A stretch of DNA of 24,109 nt, taken from positions 416-24,524 of the forward strand of contig DKMV01000172.1 in NCBI GenBank assembly GCA_002469605.1. The letters run 5' to 3'. This document shows, one piece after another, positions 16,389 to 23,694 of this stretch; the first letter of the stretch is position 1, and every line of letters begins with the position of its first letter. The stretch comes from Leclercia sp. UBA7405. GTDB lineage: Bacteria; Pseudomonadota; Gammaproteobacteria; Enterobacterales; Enterobacteriaceae. Made by a program: the position numbers and the translations under genes. A model generated the notes under the pieces. That model ran no database searches, had not been told where the DNA came from, and was given only the letters and a program-made list of their open reading frames with translations.

Positions 16389-16420
16389 GCGGCAGGCCGG
16401 ATGAGGGGCCAGCCTGCCGC
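16389..16420 (-). other. Intra-operon hairpin between isochorismatase-like and XapX genes
   Basis: GCGGCAGGC and GCCTGCCGC form a perfect 9-bp stem around a 14-nt loop containing CGGATGAGGGGCC. It lies wholly in the 59-bp gap between the two genes. No T-run follows. The loop wording resembles enterobacterial REP-type elements. It may stabilise the upstream message or set a ratio between hydrolase and downstream genes. Confidence 0.6.
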
Positions 16421-16427
16421 CAGGAAC

Positions 16428-17120
16428 TTAGCGGACCGGGGCCGGAACCGGCGCCAGGGTTTCATGCTCGCTCTTCTGGCGAGACGGCGCTTTGTGCACC
16501 ATGGTGTAGGCGTAGTCCACGCCCATGCCGTAGGCGCCGGAGTGTTCACGCACGATATCCATCACCGCGTTGTAGGTCTCTTTACGCGCCCAGTCACGCT
16601 GCCACTCCAGCATCACCTGCTGCCAGGTTACCGGGATCACGCCGGCCTGGATCATGCGCTGCATAGCGAAGTCGTGGGCCTCTTTCGAAGTGCCGCCGGA
16701 GGCATCTGCCACCATGTAGATTTCGTAGTCGCCTTCCAGCATCGCGCACAGGGCGAAGGTGTTGTTGCACACTTCGGTCCACAGACCGGCAACCACCACT
16801 TTCTTCTTGCCGTTGGCCTTCAGGGCGTCGCGCACTTTCTGGTCGTCCCAGGAGTTCATGGAGGTACGCTCAAGAATATCTTTACCCGGGAAGACGTCCA
16901 GCAGCTCCGGGAAGGTGTTGCCGGAGAAGCTTTCGGTTTCAACGGTGGTGATGATGGTTGGGATGTTGAACACTTTGGCCGACTTCGCCAGCCCTACCAC
17001 GTTGTTCTTCAGCACCTGACGGTCGATAGACTGCACGCCAAACGCCATCTGCGGCTGCTGGTCGATAAAGATAATCTGACAGTTATCCGGGGTTAAGACT
17101 TCAAGTTTTGCGTTAGACAT
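16428..17120 (-). CDS. Isochorismatase-family cysteine hydrolase, YcaC-like
   Basis: A 230-residue cytoplasmic hydrolase. Fold landmarks are catalytic Asp20 (IIFIDQQPQM), nucleophile Cys118 (GLWTEVCNNT) and VADASGGTSKEAHD after it. The ERTSMNSWDDQ region matches YcaC, where an arginine (here Arg85) sits at the usual lysine position. YcaC-like enzymes have no settled substrate; amide or imidated acid hydrolysis is likely. The C-terminal ~15 residues (after HKAPSRQ) are an extra polar, proline-rich tail. It is the first gene of the minus-strand unit and divergent from the amidohydrolase across a 221-bp gap with iterons, so the two hydrolases are probably co-regulated. The ribosome-binding site is weak. 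Confidence 0.9.
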   Translation of the reverse strand: MSNAKLEVLTPDNCQIIFIDQQPQMAFGVQSIDRQVLKNNVVGLAKSAKVFNIPTIITTVETESFSGNTFPELLDVFPGKDILERTSMNSWDDQKVRDALKANGKKKVVVAGLWTEVCNNTFALCAMLEGDYEIYMVADASGGTSKEAHDFAMQRMIQAGVIPVTWQQVMLEWQRDWARKETYNAVMDIVREHSGAYGMGVDYAYTMVHKAPSRQKSEHETLAPVPAPVR

Positions 17121-17220
17121 AATGGTATCCAGTGAGGTTAACAGGTGAAAGTCGCCGCCTTGCGCCGCGGCGATAAGCTGCCTGCATCCTATGTCCCCCT
17201 CGCCTTTCGCGTAATTATCT

Positions 17221-17284
17221 CTTTGTATAATTAACCTTTGGTATAGCTATACTTTGGTATACCTATCCCATTGTATAACTGGTT
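17221..17284. promoter_or_regulatory. Four 16-bp iterons in the divergent promoter region
   Basis: GTATA recurs with TATA starting at 17226, 17242, 17258 and 17274, exactly 16 bp apart. The units read CTTTGTATAATTAACC, TTTGGTATAGCTATAC, TTTGGTATACCTATCC and CATTGTATAACTGGTT. Unit 2 holds the perfect palindrome GTATAGCTATAC and unit 3 GGTATACC. The array ends just before a CATAAT -10-like element (17304-17309) that lacks a recognisable -35, the layout expected of an activator-dependent promoter for the amidohydrolase operon. Confidence 0.75.
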
Positions 17285-17341
17285 TTTTCGCGCAAGCGGT
17301 TCCCATAATCCTGACATTTCCCCTCTCAGTCAGGAGCAGTT

Positions 17342-19213
17342 ATGACTTCCTCTGCTAAAGCAGACTTGATTCTGGTCAACGGCCAGTTTCATACCGTCGA
17401 TCGTGAAAACCCCCTCGCCGAAGCGGTCGCCGTGCGCGACGGCAAATTCCTTGAAGTGGGCACCGTTGCCGAGGTAATGCAGTATCACGACGAGGCCACC
17501 AAAGTGGTGGACCTGAAAGGCCACACCGCCATTCCCGGCCTCAACGACTCGCACCTGCACCTGATCCGCGGCGGGCTGAACTACAACCTTGAACTGCGCT
17601 GGGAAGGGGTGCCGTCGCTGGCCGACGCCCTGCGGATGTTAAAAGAGCAGGCCCTGCGCACCCCGTCCCCCCAGTGGGTGCGGGTGGTGGGAGGCTGGAG
17701 CGAGTTCCAGTTCGCCGAGCGCCGCATGCCAACCCTGGATGAGATCAACGAGGCCGCGCCGGACACCCCGGTCTTTATCCTGCACCTGTACGACCGCGCC
17801 CTGCTCAACCGCGCGGCGCTGAAGGTGGTCGGTTACACCAAAGATACCCCCAACCCGCCGGGGGGCGAGATCCAGCGCGACGCCAACGGCAACCCGACCG
17901 GGATGCTGATTGCCCGCCCGAACGCCATGATCCTCTACGCCACGCTCGCCAAAGGACCAAAACTGCCGCTGGAGCAGCAGGTGAACTCCACCCGCCAGTT
18001 TATGCGCGAGCTGAACCGCCTGGGCTTAACCAGCGCCATCGACGCCGGCGGCGGCTTCCAGAACTACCCGGAAGATTATGAGGTGATCGCCGAACTGCAT
18101 GCCAAAGAGCAGATGACCATCCGCATCGCCTACAACCTCTTCACCCAGCGCCCCGGCCACGAGCTGGAGGACTTTGAGAAGTGGACCGATATGCTCAAGC
18201 CTGGCCAGGGCACCGACTTCTTCCGCCACAACGGCGCCGGGGAGATGCTGGTGTTCTCCGCCGCCGACTTTGAAGATTTCCTCGAGCCGCGCCCGGATCT
18301 GGCGCCGGGCATGGAGGACGAGCTGGAGCGCGTGGTGCGCCATCTGGTGGAGCACCGCTGGCCGTTCCGCCTGCACGCCACCTACGACGAGTCCATCGGC
18401 CGAATGCTGGACGTCTTTGAGAAGGTCAACCGCGACATCCCCTTCGATGGCCTGCACTGGTTCTTTGACCACGCCGAGACCGTTACCCAGCGCAACATCG
18501 ACCGCATCAAGGCGCTGGGCGGCGGCATCGCCGTGCAGCACCGCATGGCCTTCCAGGGCGAGTACTTCGCCGAGCGCTACGGCATGGAGGCGGTGCGCCA
18601 CACCCCGCCGGTAACCCGCATGCTGGAGACCGGCGTGCCGGTAGGCCTCGGCACCGACGCCACCCGAGTGGCGAGCTACAACCCCTGGACCGCCCTCTAC
18701 TGGCTGGTCTCCGGGCGCACCGTGGGCGGGATGCAGATGTACGACCACAGCGCCCGCCTCGATCGCGACACCGCCCTGATGCTCTGGACCCAGGGCAGCG
18801 CCTGGTTCTCCAACGAGCAGAGCCAGAAAGGGCAGATCAAAAAGGGCCAGCTCGCGGATCTGGCGGTGCTGAGCAAAGACTTCTTCCGCGTGCCGGAAGA
18901 GGAGATCAAGGGCATCGAGTCGGTGCTGACGGTGGTGGACGGCAATATCGTCTATGCCGCAGGCAGCTTCGGGCCGCTGGCGCCGCCGTCCATCCCGGTA
19001 CTGCCGGAGTGGTCACCGGTGGTCAAGGTACCGGGCCACTACCGCAGCGCGCCGCCCCAGGCCGCCCGCGTGGGGATGAGCGCCGTACACCACTGTTCCG
19101 GCCCGTGCGGGGTGCACAACCACGCCCACGACTTTGCCCGCACGGCGGAGATGCCGGTGGCCGACGATAACGCTTTCTGGGGGGCGCTGGGCTGCAGCTG
19201 CTTCGCGTTCTGA
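17342..19213 (+). CDS. YtcJ-type amidohydrolase with Cys/His-rich tail
   Basis: A 623-residue metal-dependent amidohydrolase of the amidohydro_3 group. Residues 8-65 form the N-terminal beta-sandwich part (ADLILVNGQFHTVD). The metal site begins with His71 and His73 (NDSHLHL) and continues with histidines in FRLHATYDES and FDHAETV and the catalytic aspartate in GLGTDATRV. The last ~50 residues carry a Cys/His cluster (HHCSGPCGVHNHAHD and GALGCSCFAF) outside the usual barrel. The substrate is unknown; relatives remove formyl or acyl groups or open rings. AGGAG lies 5 nt before the ATG. It leads an operon, with its stop overlapping the DoxX start by one base. No signal peptide. Confidence 0.9.
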   Translation: MTSSAKADLILVNGQFHTVDRENPLAEAVAVRDGKFLEVGTVAEVMQYHDEATKVVDLKGHTAIPGLNDSHLHLIRGGLNYNLELRWEGVPSLADALRMLKEQALRTPSPQWVRVVGGWSEFQFAERRMPTLDEINEAAPDTPVFILHLYDRALLNRAALKVVGYTKDTPNPPGGEIQRDANGNPTGMLIARPNAMILYATLAKGPKLPLEQQVNSTRQFMRELNRLGLTSAIDAGGGFQNYPEDYEVIAELHAKEQMTIRIAYNLFTQRPGHELEDFEKWTDMLKPGQGTDFFRHNGAGEMLVFSAADFEDFLEPRPDLAPGMEDELERVVRHLVEHRWPFRLHATYDESIGRMLDVFEKVNRDIPFDGLHWFFDHAETVTQRNIDRIKALGGGIAVQHRMAFQGEYFAERYGMEAVRHTPPVTRMLETGVPVGLGTDATRVASYNPWTALYWLVSGRTVGGMQMYDHSARLDRDTALMLWTQGSAWFSNEQSQKGQIKKGQLADLAVLSKDFFRVPEEEIKGIESVLTVVDGNIVYAAGSFGPLAPPSIPVLPEWSPVVKVPGHYRSAPPQAARVGMSAVHHCSGPCGVHNHAHDFARTAEMPVADDNAFWGALGCSCFAF

Positions 19214-19626
19214 TGATCAAATCAACCCAACCTAACCTGCCCCGGATCGACCTGGGGCTGTTCTTCCTGCGCCTGACCGGCAGCCTGCTGCTGTTGTACG
19301 TGCACGGCCTGCCGAAGGTGCTGCACTTCAGCGAGGAGCTGACGCGCATCGAAGATCCCTTCGGCTTCGGGCCGTACTTCAGCCTGATCCCGGCGATCCT
19401 TGCGGAAGTGGTCTGCCCGATCCTGATCGTCTTCGGCGTGGCGACCCGGCTGGCCTGCCTGCCGATTATCGCCGTACTGCTGGTGGCGATGCTGGTGGTC
19501 CACCCCGGCTGGTCGATTGCCGAGGGGCAGTTCGGCTGGCTGCTGCTGATTATCTTCACCACTATCGCAATCGCCGGCCCCGGCGGCTGGCGGCTGCGCT
19601 CGCGCATGACGGAGAGGTTCGCATGA
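19213..19626 (+). CDS. DoxX-family membrane protein
   Basis: A 137-residue inner-membrane protein with about four hydrophobic segments. LFFLRLTGSLLLLYVHGLPK at the start and the EVVCPILIVFGVATRLA segment are DoxX-like. The family is linked loosely to quinone or thiosulfate redox and oxidative stress; no catalytic residue can be assigned. It begins at the last base of the amidohydrolase stop (TGATG) and its own stop overlaps the next start (ATGA), so all three are translationally coupled. Confidence 0.87.
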   Translation: MIKSTQPNLPRIDLGLFFLRLTGSLLLLYVHGLPKVLHFSEELTRIEDPFGFGPYFSLIPAILAEVVCPILIVFGVATRLACLPIIAVLLVAMLVVHPGWSIAEGQFGWLLLIIFTTIAIAGPGGWRLRSRMTERFA

Positions 19627-21233
19627 CCCAGGTGACTGACGCGCACATTGAGCACCCGCCTGCCCGGACTATCTCCACCTGGCAGCCACTGCACCAGCGG
19701 GTGTTCCGCATGCTGTGGATTGCAACAGTTGTCTCCAACGTCGGCTCCTGGATGAGCGACGTGGGGGTGAACTGGAGCATGCTGACGCTGAGCGCCGATC
19801 CGCTGGATATCGCTTTAGTTCAGGCGGCGAGCAGCCTGCCGATGTTTCTCTTCGCCCTGCCCTCCGGGGTGATGGCGGATATCGTCGACCGGCGCAAGTA
19901 CCTGCTCTTCTCCCAGCTGTGGGTATTTATCGCCGCGGCGGGGCTGACGGTGCTGTCGTTTACCGGGCACGTCACCCCGACGGTGCTGCTGGTGGCGGCG
20001 TTTCTGCTGAGCGTGGGCAGCGCCATGAGCTCGCCGCCCTTCCAGGCGGTGGTGCCGGATCTGGTGAGCAAGGCGGAGCTTGGCCCGGCGATCGCCCTCA
20101 ACTCGCTGGGGGTGAACATCAGCCGCGCCATCGGCCCAGCGCTGGGGGGCTTTTTGCTCTCGCTGGCCGGGCCGTGGATGGTGTTCTTCCTCAACGCCCT
20201 GTCGGTGTTGGGGGTCGCCTGGGTGCTGTGGCGCTGGAAGCCCGCGCTTAGCGTGCAGCGCCTGCCGCCGGAGCACTTCTTCTCGGCGGTGCGCGCCGGG
20301 GTGCGCTATGTACACGCCGCGCCGGTGCTGCGCAACGTACTGATTCGCACCATCGCCTTCTTCGTCTTTGCCAGCGCGGGCTGGGCCTTGCTGCCGCTGG
20401 TGGCGCGCCGGGAGCTGGGCCTTGGTCCGGCGGGCTACGGCATCATGCTGGCCTGCATCGGCCTTGGGGCCATCGCAGGGGCGGTACTGCTGCCGCGCCT
20501 GCGCCAGCGTCTCAACGCCGACCGGCTGATGGTGGCGGCAAGCCTGGTCTTCGCCCTCACCATGCTGGCGCTGGCCTTTGTGCGCCACTTCTGGCTGCTG
20601 AACCTGTTTGAGTTCTTCACCGGCTTCGCGTGGATTGCGGTGCTCTCGACCCTCAACCTGGGGGCGCAGCGCAGCGCCGCCCGCTGGGTAAAAGCCCGGG
20701 CGCTGGCGGTCTACCTGACGGTGTTCTTCGGCTCGATGACCGCCGGCAGCGCCATCTGGGGACAGCTGGCCTCGCACTTTAACACCGCCACCTCGCTGTG
20801 CGTGGCGACCCTCGGGATGCTGCTGGCGAGCGCCACGGTGCTACGCTGGAAGCTGGAGAAAGATCCGGATCTCAACCTGGACACCAGCGGCCTTATCGCC
20901 GACGACGCGCGGGAGAGCATCCCCAACGAGCGCGGCCCGGTGCTGGTCTCCTGCGAATATCGCGTTGACCCTGAGGCGGTGAATGATTTTCTGACCGCGG
21001 TACACGAGCTGCGCCGGGTGCGCCGCCGCGCCGGGGCCATGAGCTGGGCGGTGTACGAGGATATCGACCGTCCGGGGCTCTATATTGAAACTTACCTGCT
21101 GGGCTCCTGGGTCGAACACCTGCGCCTGCAGGAGCGCCACACCATGAACGACCACCTGCTGCAAAGCCGCGTGCTGGCTTTTCATCAGGGCGATGCACCC
21201 CCGGCAACCCGCTACCTGGTGGCGCCGGTTTAA
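19623..21233 (+). CDS. MFS_3-type exporter with C-terminal monooxygenase-like domain
   Basis: A 536-residue inner-membrane protein. Residues ~25-410 hold about 12 membrane segments (NVGSWMSDVGVNWSML near the start, GVMADIVDRRKYLL as motif A) typical of the MFS_3 (enterobactin exporter-like) group. Residues ~440-536 form a soluble domain resembling antibiotic-biosynthesis monooxygenase folds (VLVSCEYRVDPEAVNDFL, GLYIETYLLGSWVEHL, ERHTMNDH). That fusion is a known feature of MFS_3 proteins and is not a frameshift. It likely exports a substrate or product of the operon's hydrolases. It overlaps DoxX by 4 bp and is followed after 30 bp by the alpha/beta hydrolase. Confidence 0.9.
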   Translation: MTQVTDAHIEHPPARTISTWQPLHQRVFRMLWIATVVSNVGSWMSDVGVNWSMLTLSADPLDIALVQAASSLPMFLFALPSGVMADIVDRRKYLLFSQLWVFIAAAGLTVLSFTGHVTPTVLLVAAFLLSVGSAMSSPPFQAVVPDLVSKAELGPAIALNSLGVNISRAIGPALGGFLLSLAGPWMVFFLNALSVLGVAWVLWRWKPALSVQRLPPEHFFSAVRAGVRYVHAAPVLRNVLIRTIAFFVFASAGWALLPLVARRELGLGPAGYGIMLACIGLGAIAGAVLLPRLRQRLNADRLMVAASLVFALTMLALAFVRHFWLLNLFEFFTGFAWIAVLSTLNLGAQRSAARWVKARALAVYLTVFFGSMTAGSAIWGQLASHFNTATSLCVATLGMLLASATVLRWKLEKDPDLNLDTSGLIADDARESIPNERGPVLVSCEYRVDPEAVNDFLTAVHELRRVRRRAGAMSWAVYEDIDRPGLYIETYLLGSWVEHLRLQERHTMNDHLLQSRVLAFHQGDAPPATRYLVAPV

Positions 21234-21263
21234 TACTAACAACGACACTTCGAGGATAAGACT

Positions 21264-22085
21264 ATGGCGACGATTAAAGCGAAAGATGGCACCCAGATCT
21301 ATTACAAGGACTGGGGCGCGGGCAAACCGGTGCTGTTCAGCCACGGCTGGCCGCTGGATGCGGATATGTGGGACAGCCAGCTGAACTTCCTGGCCGAGCG
21401 CGGCTATCGCGCCATCGCCTTCGACCGCCGCGGCTTTGGCCGCTCCGATCAGCCGTGGAACGGCTACGACTATGATACTTTCGCCTCTGATATTAACGAT
21501 CTGATCACCACGCTGGATCTGCGTGACGTGGTGCTGGTGGGCTTCTCGATGGGCGGCGGTGACGTGAGCCGCTACATCGGTAACTACGGCACCGAGCGCG
21601 TGGCCGGGCTGGCCCTGCTGGGTGCGGTTACGCCGATCTTCGGTAAATCCGACTCCTACCCGCAGGGCGTGGATCAGTCAGTATTCAGCGGCATTCGCGA
21701 CGGGCTGCGTAAAGATCGCGCCCAGTTCATCAGCGATTTCTCCACCCCGTTCTACGGCCTGAACGCCGGGCAGACGGTATCTGAAGGCGGCCTGACCCAG
21801 ACGCTGAACATCGCCCTGCTGGCGTCGCTTAAAGGCACTATCGACTGCGTGACCGCCTTCGGCGAGACCGACTTCCGCCAGGATATGGCCAAAGTCGACG
21901 TGCCGACGCTGGTGATCCACGGCAGCAACGACCAGGTGGTACCGTTCGAGACCACCGGTAAGGTAGCGGCAGAGCTGATTAGCAACGCGAAGCTGAAGGT
22001 GTATGATAACGCGCCGCACGGCTTTGCGGTAACGCACCAGGACCAGCTGAACGAAGATCTGCTGGCGTTTGTGCAGGGGCTGTAA
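21264..22085 (+). CDS. Alpha/beta hydrolase, non-heme chloroperoxidase-like
   Basis: A 273-residue cytoplasmic hydrolase. The triad is Ser95 (VGFSMGGGD), Asp223 (HGSNDQVVP) and His252 (APHGFAVTH); the oxyanion loop is FSHGWPLDADMW. Sequence and length match the cofactor-free chloroperoxidase/arylesterase group, which hydrolyse esters and can form peracids. It ends the operon, with GAGG 9 nt before the ATG and a strong terminator after it. The physiological substrate is unknown; peracid or halogen chemistry in vivo would be over-reading. Confidence 0.9.
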   Translation: MATIKAKDGTQIYYKDWGAGKPVLFSHGWPLDADMWDSQLNFLAERGYRAIAFDRRGFGRSDQPWNGYDYDTFASDINDLITTLDLRDVVLVGFSMGGGDVSRYIGNYGTERVAGLALLGAVTPIFGKSDSYPQGVDQSVFSGIRDGLRKDRAQFISDFSTPFYGLNAGQTVSEGGLTQTLNIALLASLKGTIDCVTAFGETDFRQDMAKVDVPTLVIHGSNDQVVPFETTGKVAAELISNAKLKVYDNAPHGFAVTHQDQLNEDLLAFVQGL

Positions 22086-22094
22086 GGATGTTAG

Positions 22095-22120
22095 CCGGGG
22101 AGCATTCGCTCCCCGGTTTT
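22095..22120 (+). terminator. Intrinsic terminator of the amidohydrolase operon
   Basis: CCGGGGAGC, loop ATTC, GCTCCCCGG, then TTTTATT: a 9-bp perfect stem with a short T-run, right after the alpha/beta hydrolase stop. Its T-run overlaps the stop codon of the convergent fosA. Confidence 0.9.
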
Positions 22121-22538
22121 ATTGGTCATAGAATCTCATTCCGGCGTAGGGCTTCTGCCGACACGCCGCCAGCCGCGCGCTTAAATCCCCCACATGCAGT
22201 TCCAGCTTGTGCCCGTCCGGGTCGAGAAAGTAAAACGACTCCCCTTCGCTTCTGTTCTCTTTCCAGACGGTAACGCCGGCGGCTTTTAATTTATCCGAGA
22301 CGCTTTCGAACTCCTCCGGCGCGACGGAGAAGGCGTAGTGGGTATAGTCGCTCTCCTGCGGCGGCACGAATTTTCGCGTTTCATCGTACGAGAGGCAGAG
22401 CCAGAGATCTCCGCAAGAAAAGTACGCCCCGGTATCCCACTCGGCGTGCAGGCGCAGGCCGGGGAGATTGCGCCAGAAGGCGATGCTGGCGGGAAGATTG
22501 CTGACGGCAAGGGTGAGGTGGTTGAGGGAGTGCAGCAT
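22119..22538 (-). CDS. fosA: FosA fosfomycin-inactivating glutathione transferase
   Basis: A 139-residue Mn-dependent enzyme that opens the epoxide of fosfomycin with glutathione. Metal ligands are in place: His7 (LNHLTLAV), His67 (SDYTHYAF) and Glu113 ([10 protein letters not shown]). [21 protein letters not shown] and [13 protein letters not shown] are shared with chromosomal FosA of Klebsiella, Enterobacter and Leclercia. It differs at places such as NLPGLRL, where most relatives have an LLG, so it is a divergent chromosomal allele and not an obvious mobile one. No insertion sequence lies nearby. It is a single gene with a weak ribosome-binding site, divergent from symE. Confidence 0.95.
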   Translation of the reverse strand: MLHSLNHLTLAVSNLPASIAFWRNLPGLRLHAEWDTGAYFSCGDLWLCLSYDETRKFVPPQESDYTHYAFSVAPEEFESVSDKLKAAGVTVWKENRSEGESFYFLDPDGHKLELHVGDLSARLAACRQKPYAGMRFYDQ

Positions 22539-22693
22539 GGTTTATCGGCCCGTCTATTGGATGAGAGAAATAAATATATAACATCCAGTGCGGCGATATA
22601 TTAGCTATTAATATTTATATTTAATGAATATTCCAGAAGCGTGCTTAATCACGCTTATTACGTTTTATATTCAGGTGGATTTTATTTTTATTA

Positions 22694-22709
22694 CTGGGTA
22701 GATTTACAG
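22694..22709 (+). promoter_or_regulatory. LexA operator upstream of symE
   Basis: CTG-N10-CAG with flanks TACTG...CAGGG, the SOS box pattern, 79 bp before the symE start codon. E. coli symE is LexA-repressed, so position and pattern agree. It may also touch transcription of the divergent fosA, which starts about 155 bp away. Confidence 0.82.
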
Positions 22710-22719
22710 GGTGTTTTAA

Positions 22720-22796
22720 CGCGATGCGAATATGCGCCAACATATCCGCACCGCTCATCACAATCACTATTTACGGAGAATAGTAATCATGACTAA
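22720..22796 (-). ncRNA. symR: Probable SymR antisense RNA
   Basis: E. coli symE is repressed by SymR, a ~77-nt RNA made from the opposite strand over the symE ribosome-binding site and start codon. Here the minus strand has a good -10, TACAAT (22807-22802), placing a start near 22795 inside symE codon 2 or 3. A 9-bp stem with one G-U (22726-22734 with 22741-22749, 6-nt loop) would lie close to the 3' end, giving a similar length. No clear -35 or U-tract is visible; both ends are estimates. Confidence 0.5.
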
Positions 22797-23121
22797 GCCG
22801 GATTGTATTGCAGATTGTTTTGAACCAGAAGTATTTGATGCAGCGAATCGTCATTTTACCGTGGGATATGCGAGCCGCTATCCTGACTATGCGCGCCTCC
22901 CTGCCCTGACGATTAAAGGCCAGTGGCTTGAGGCCGCGGGTTTCGGCACCGGCACTAAGGTGGATGCGAAAGTGATGCAGGGCTGCATCGTGCTGACGGC
23001 GCGGGAAGAGGTTTCCGAGTTTGAGATGGCGGTACGCGAGGCGTGCAGACTGTCGAAACGCAAGCAGAAGCAGGTGGTGGAGTTTATCGGAGTGATTGCG
23101 GGGAAAGGCGGGAAAGGCTGA
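22789..23121 (+). CDS. symE: SymE-family SOS-induced toxin
   Basis: A 110-residue cytoplasmic toxin of the AbrB-like SymE family, reported to affect RNA and the nucleoid when SOS is induced. The core [20 protein letters not shown], then [28 protein letters not shown], closely tracks E. coli SymE, as does the end [16 protein letters not shown]. The start at 22789 is chosen because CGGAGA lies 9 nt upstream; an in-frame ATG at 22732 would run through the antisense RNA region. A LexA box precedes it and a strong terminator follows. In E. coli symE sits beside hsd and mcr restriction genes; here it borders a broken HNH restriction gene. It looks intact. Confidence 0.93.
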   Translation: MTKPDCIADCFEPEVFDAANRHFTVGYASRYPDYARLPALTIKGQWLEAAGFGTGTKVDAKVMQGCIVLTAREEVSEFEMAVREACRLSKRKQKQVVEFIGVIAGKGGKG

Positions 23122-23140
23122 GTACGGCAGTGAGTGGAAT

Positions 23141-23162
23141 AAGGCGCTGAGGCGCCTTTTTT
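23141..23162 (+). terminator. Intrinsic terminator of symE
   Basis: AAGGCGC, loop TGAG, GCGCCTT, followed by further T residues to give a six-T run: a clear Rho-independent terminator 20 bp after the symE stop. Confidence 0.92.
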
Positions 23163-23240
23163 ATTTGTAAAAATCTGGCAGGTTGATCGGACTGGGTTTT
23201 ACGAGCATGATCGCAATTATTTACTTGATCCCGTAACGCG

Positions 23241-23387
23241 ATGGCTTCCAGCAAAACTCTCGAACAGGCAATTGCCGACATCACCATCTGGCGCAAAGGC
23301 GAACAGCGTGCGCCGCAGCGGCTCAAAGGCGATGGATTTTGGGAACTACAAAACGATGAGCTGTGTTCCACGACGGGCAGCAGATAG
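23241..23387 (+). pseudogene. Remnant of an HNH restriction endonuclease, internally deleted
   Basis: The 48-codon frame reads MASSKTLEQAIADITIWRKG, then EQRAP joined directly to QRLKGDGFWELQNDE and LCSTTGSR-stop. Both halves match, from memory, the N-terminus of the HNH endonucleases annotated as phosphorothioated-DNA-binding restriction enzymes, in which APHKPLLLL and roughly 50 more residues separate them. So an in-frame internal deletion is inferred, plus a stop (TAG) where relatives have Gln, and complete loss of the HNH part. No ribosome-binding site is evident. It cannot be active. Its place beside symE agrees with the defence-island setting of that gene. Confidence 0.7.
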
Positions 23388-23694
23388 CCGCCAAATCTCC
23401 GGGCGTTTTTACGCAGATACTTAAAATTACACAGGCCTCTAGGCCAGTATCCGGACGATCACATAGAATTGTCCGGACCAAGCCTGTAAATTTAGCTTTT
23501 TAGACTTACGGTTGACAATGAGTCGTTCTATTATCAAATCCCGTGACCGTCTAAGCGACTGCCTTAAAAAAGTGGGCATTTGTACAGAAATACTGACAGG
23601 CCAGCCCGCAAAATAATCAACTCAATTAATACTCCCTACAGAGTGATAGTGCCATTAATAGTAAACTGATGTTTATGCATCATAAAAAATAGTG
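23388..23694. other. Gene-free AT-rich gap
   Basis: I find no supportable gene in these 307 bases. Base composition is AT-richer than the left of the window. It holds a nested inverted repeat (23431-23487), a TTGACA hexamer at 23512-23517 with no good -10, and a 32-codon open frame without a ribosome-binding site. It is probably scar sequence between two acquired gene remnants or islands. Confidence 0.5.
23431..23487. repeat. Nested inverted repeat
   Basis: CCGGACGAT (23451-23459) pairs with ATTGTCCGG (23468-23476), 9 bp with one G-U, loop 8 nt. Outside it ACAGGC (23431-23436) pairs with GCCTGT (23482-23487). Together they make an interrupted hairpin of 57 nt just after the deleted HNH gene. 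Confidence 0.5.

Noticed and set aside
18026..18748. 240-codon minus-strand frame opposite the amidohydrolase
   Set aside because: Shadow frame; the plus-strand enzyme has clear metal-binding motifs throughout.
19623..21233. Possible artificial fusion of an MFS protein with a monooxygenase-like domain
   Set aside because: This fusion is the normal form of the MFS_3 family, so it is not a novelty or an assembly error.
23518..23616. 32-codon plus-strand ORF after a TTGACA hexamer
   Set aside because: No ribosome-binding site, no convincing -10 and no recognisable protein; probably chance in AT-rich DNA.
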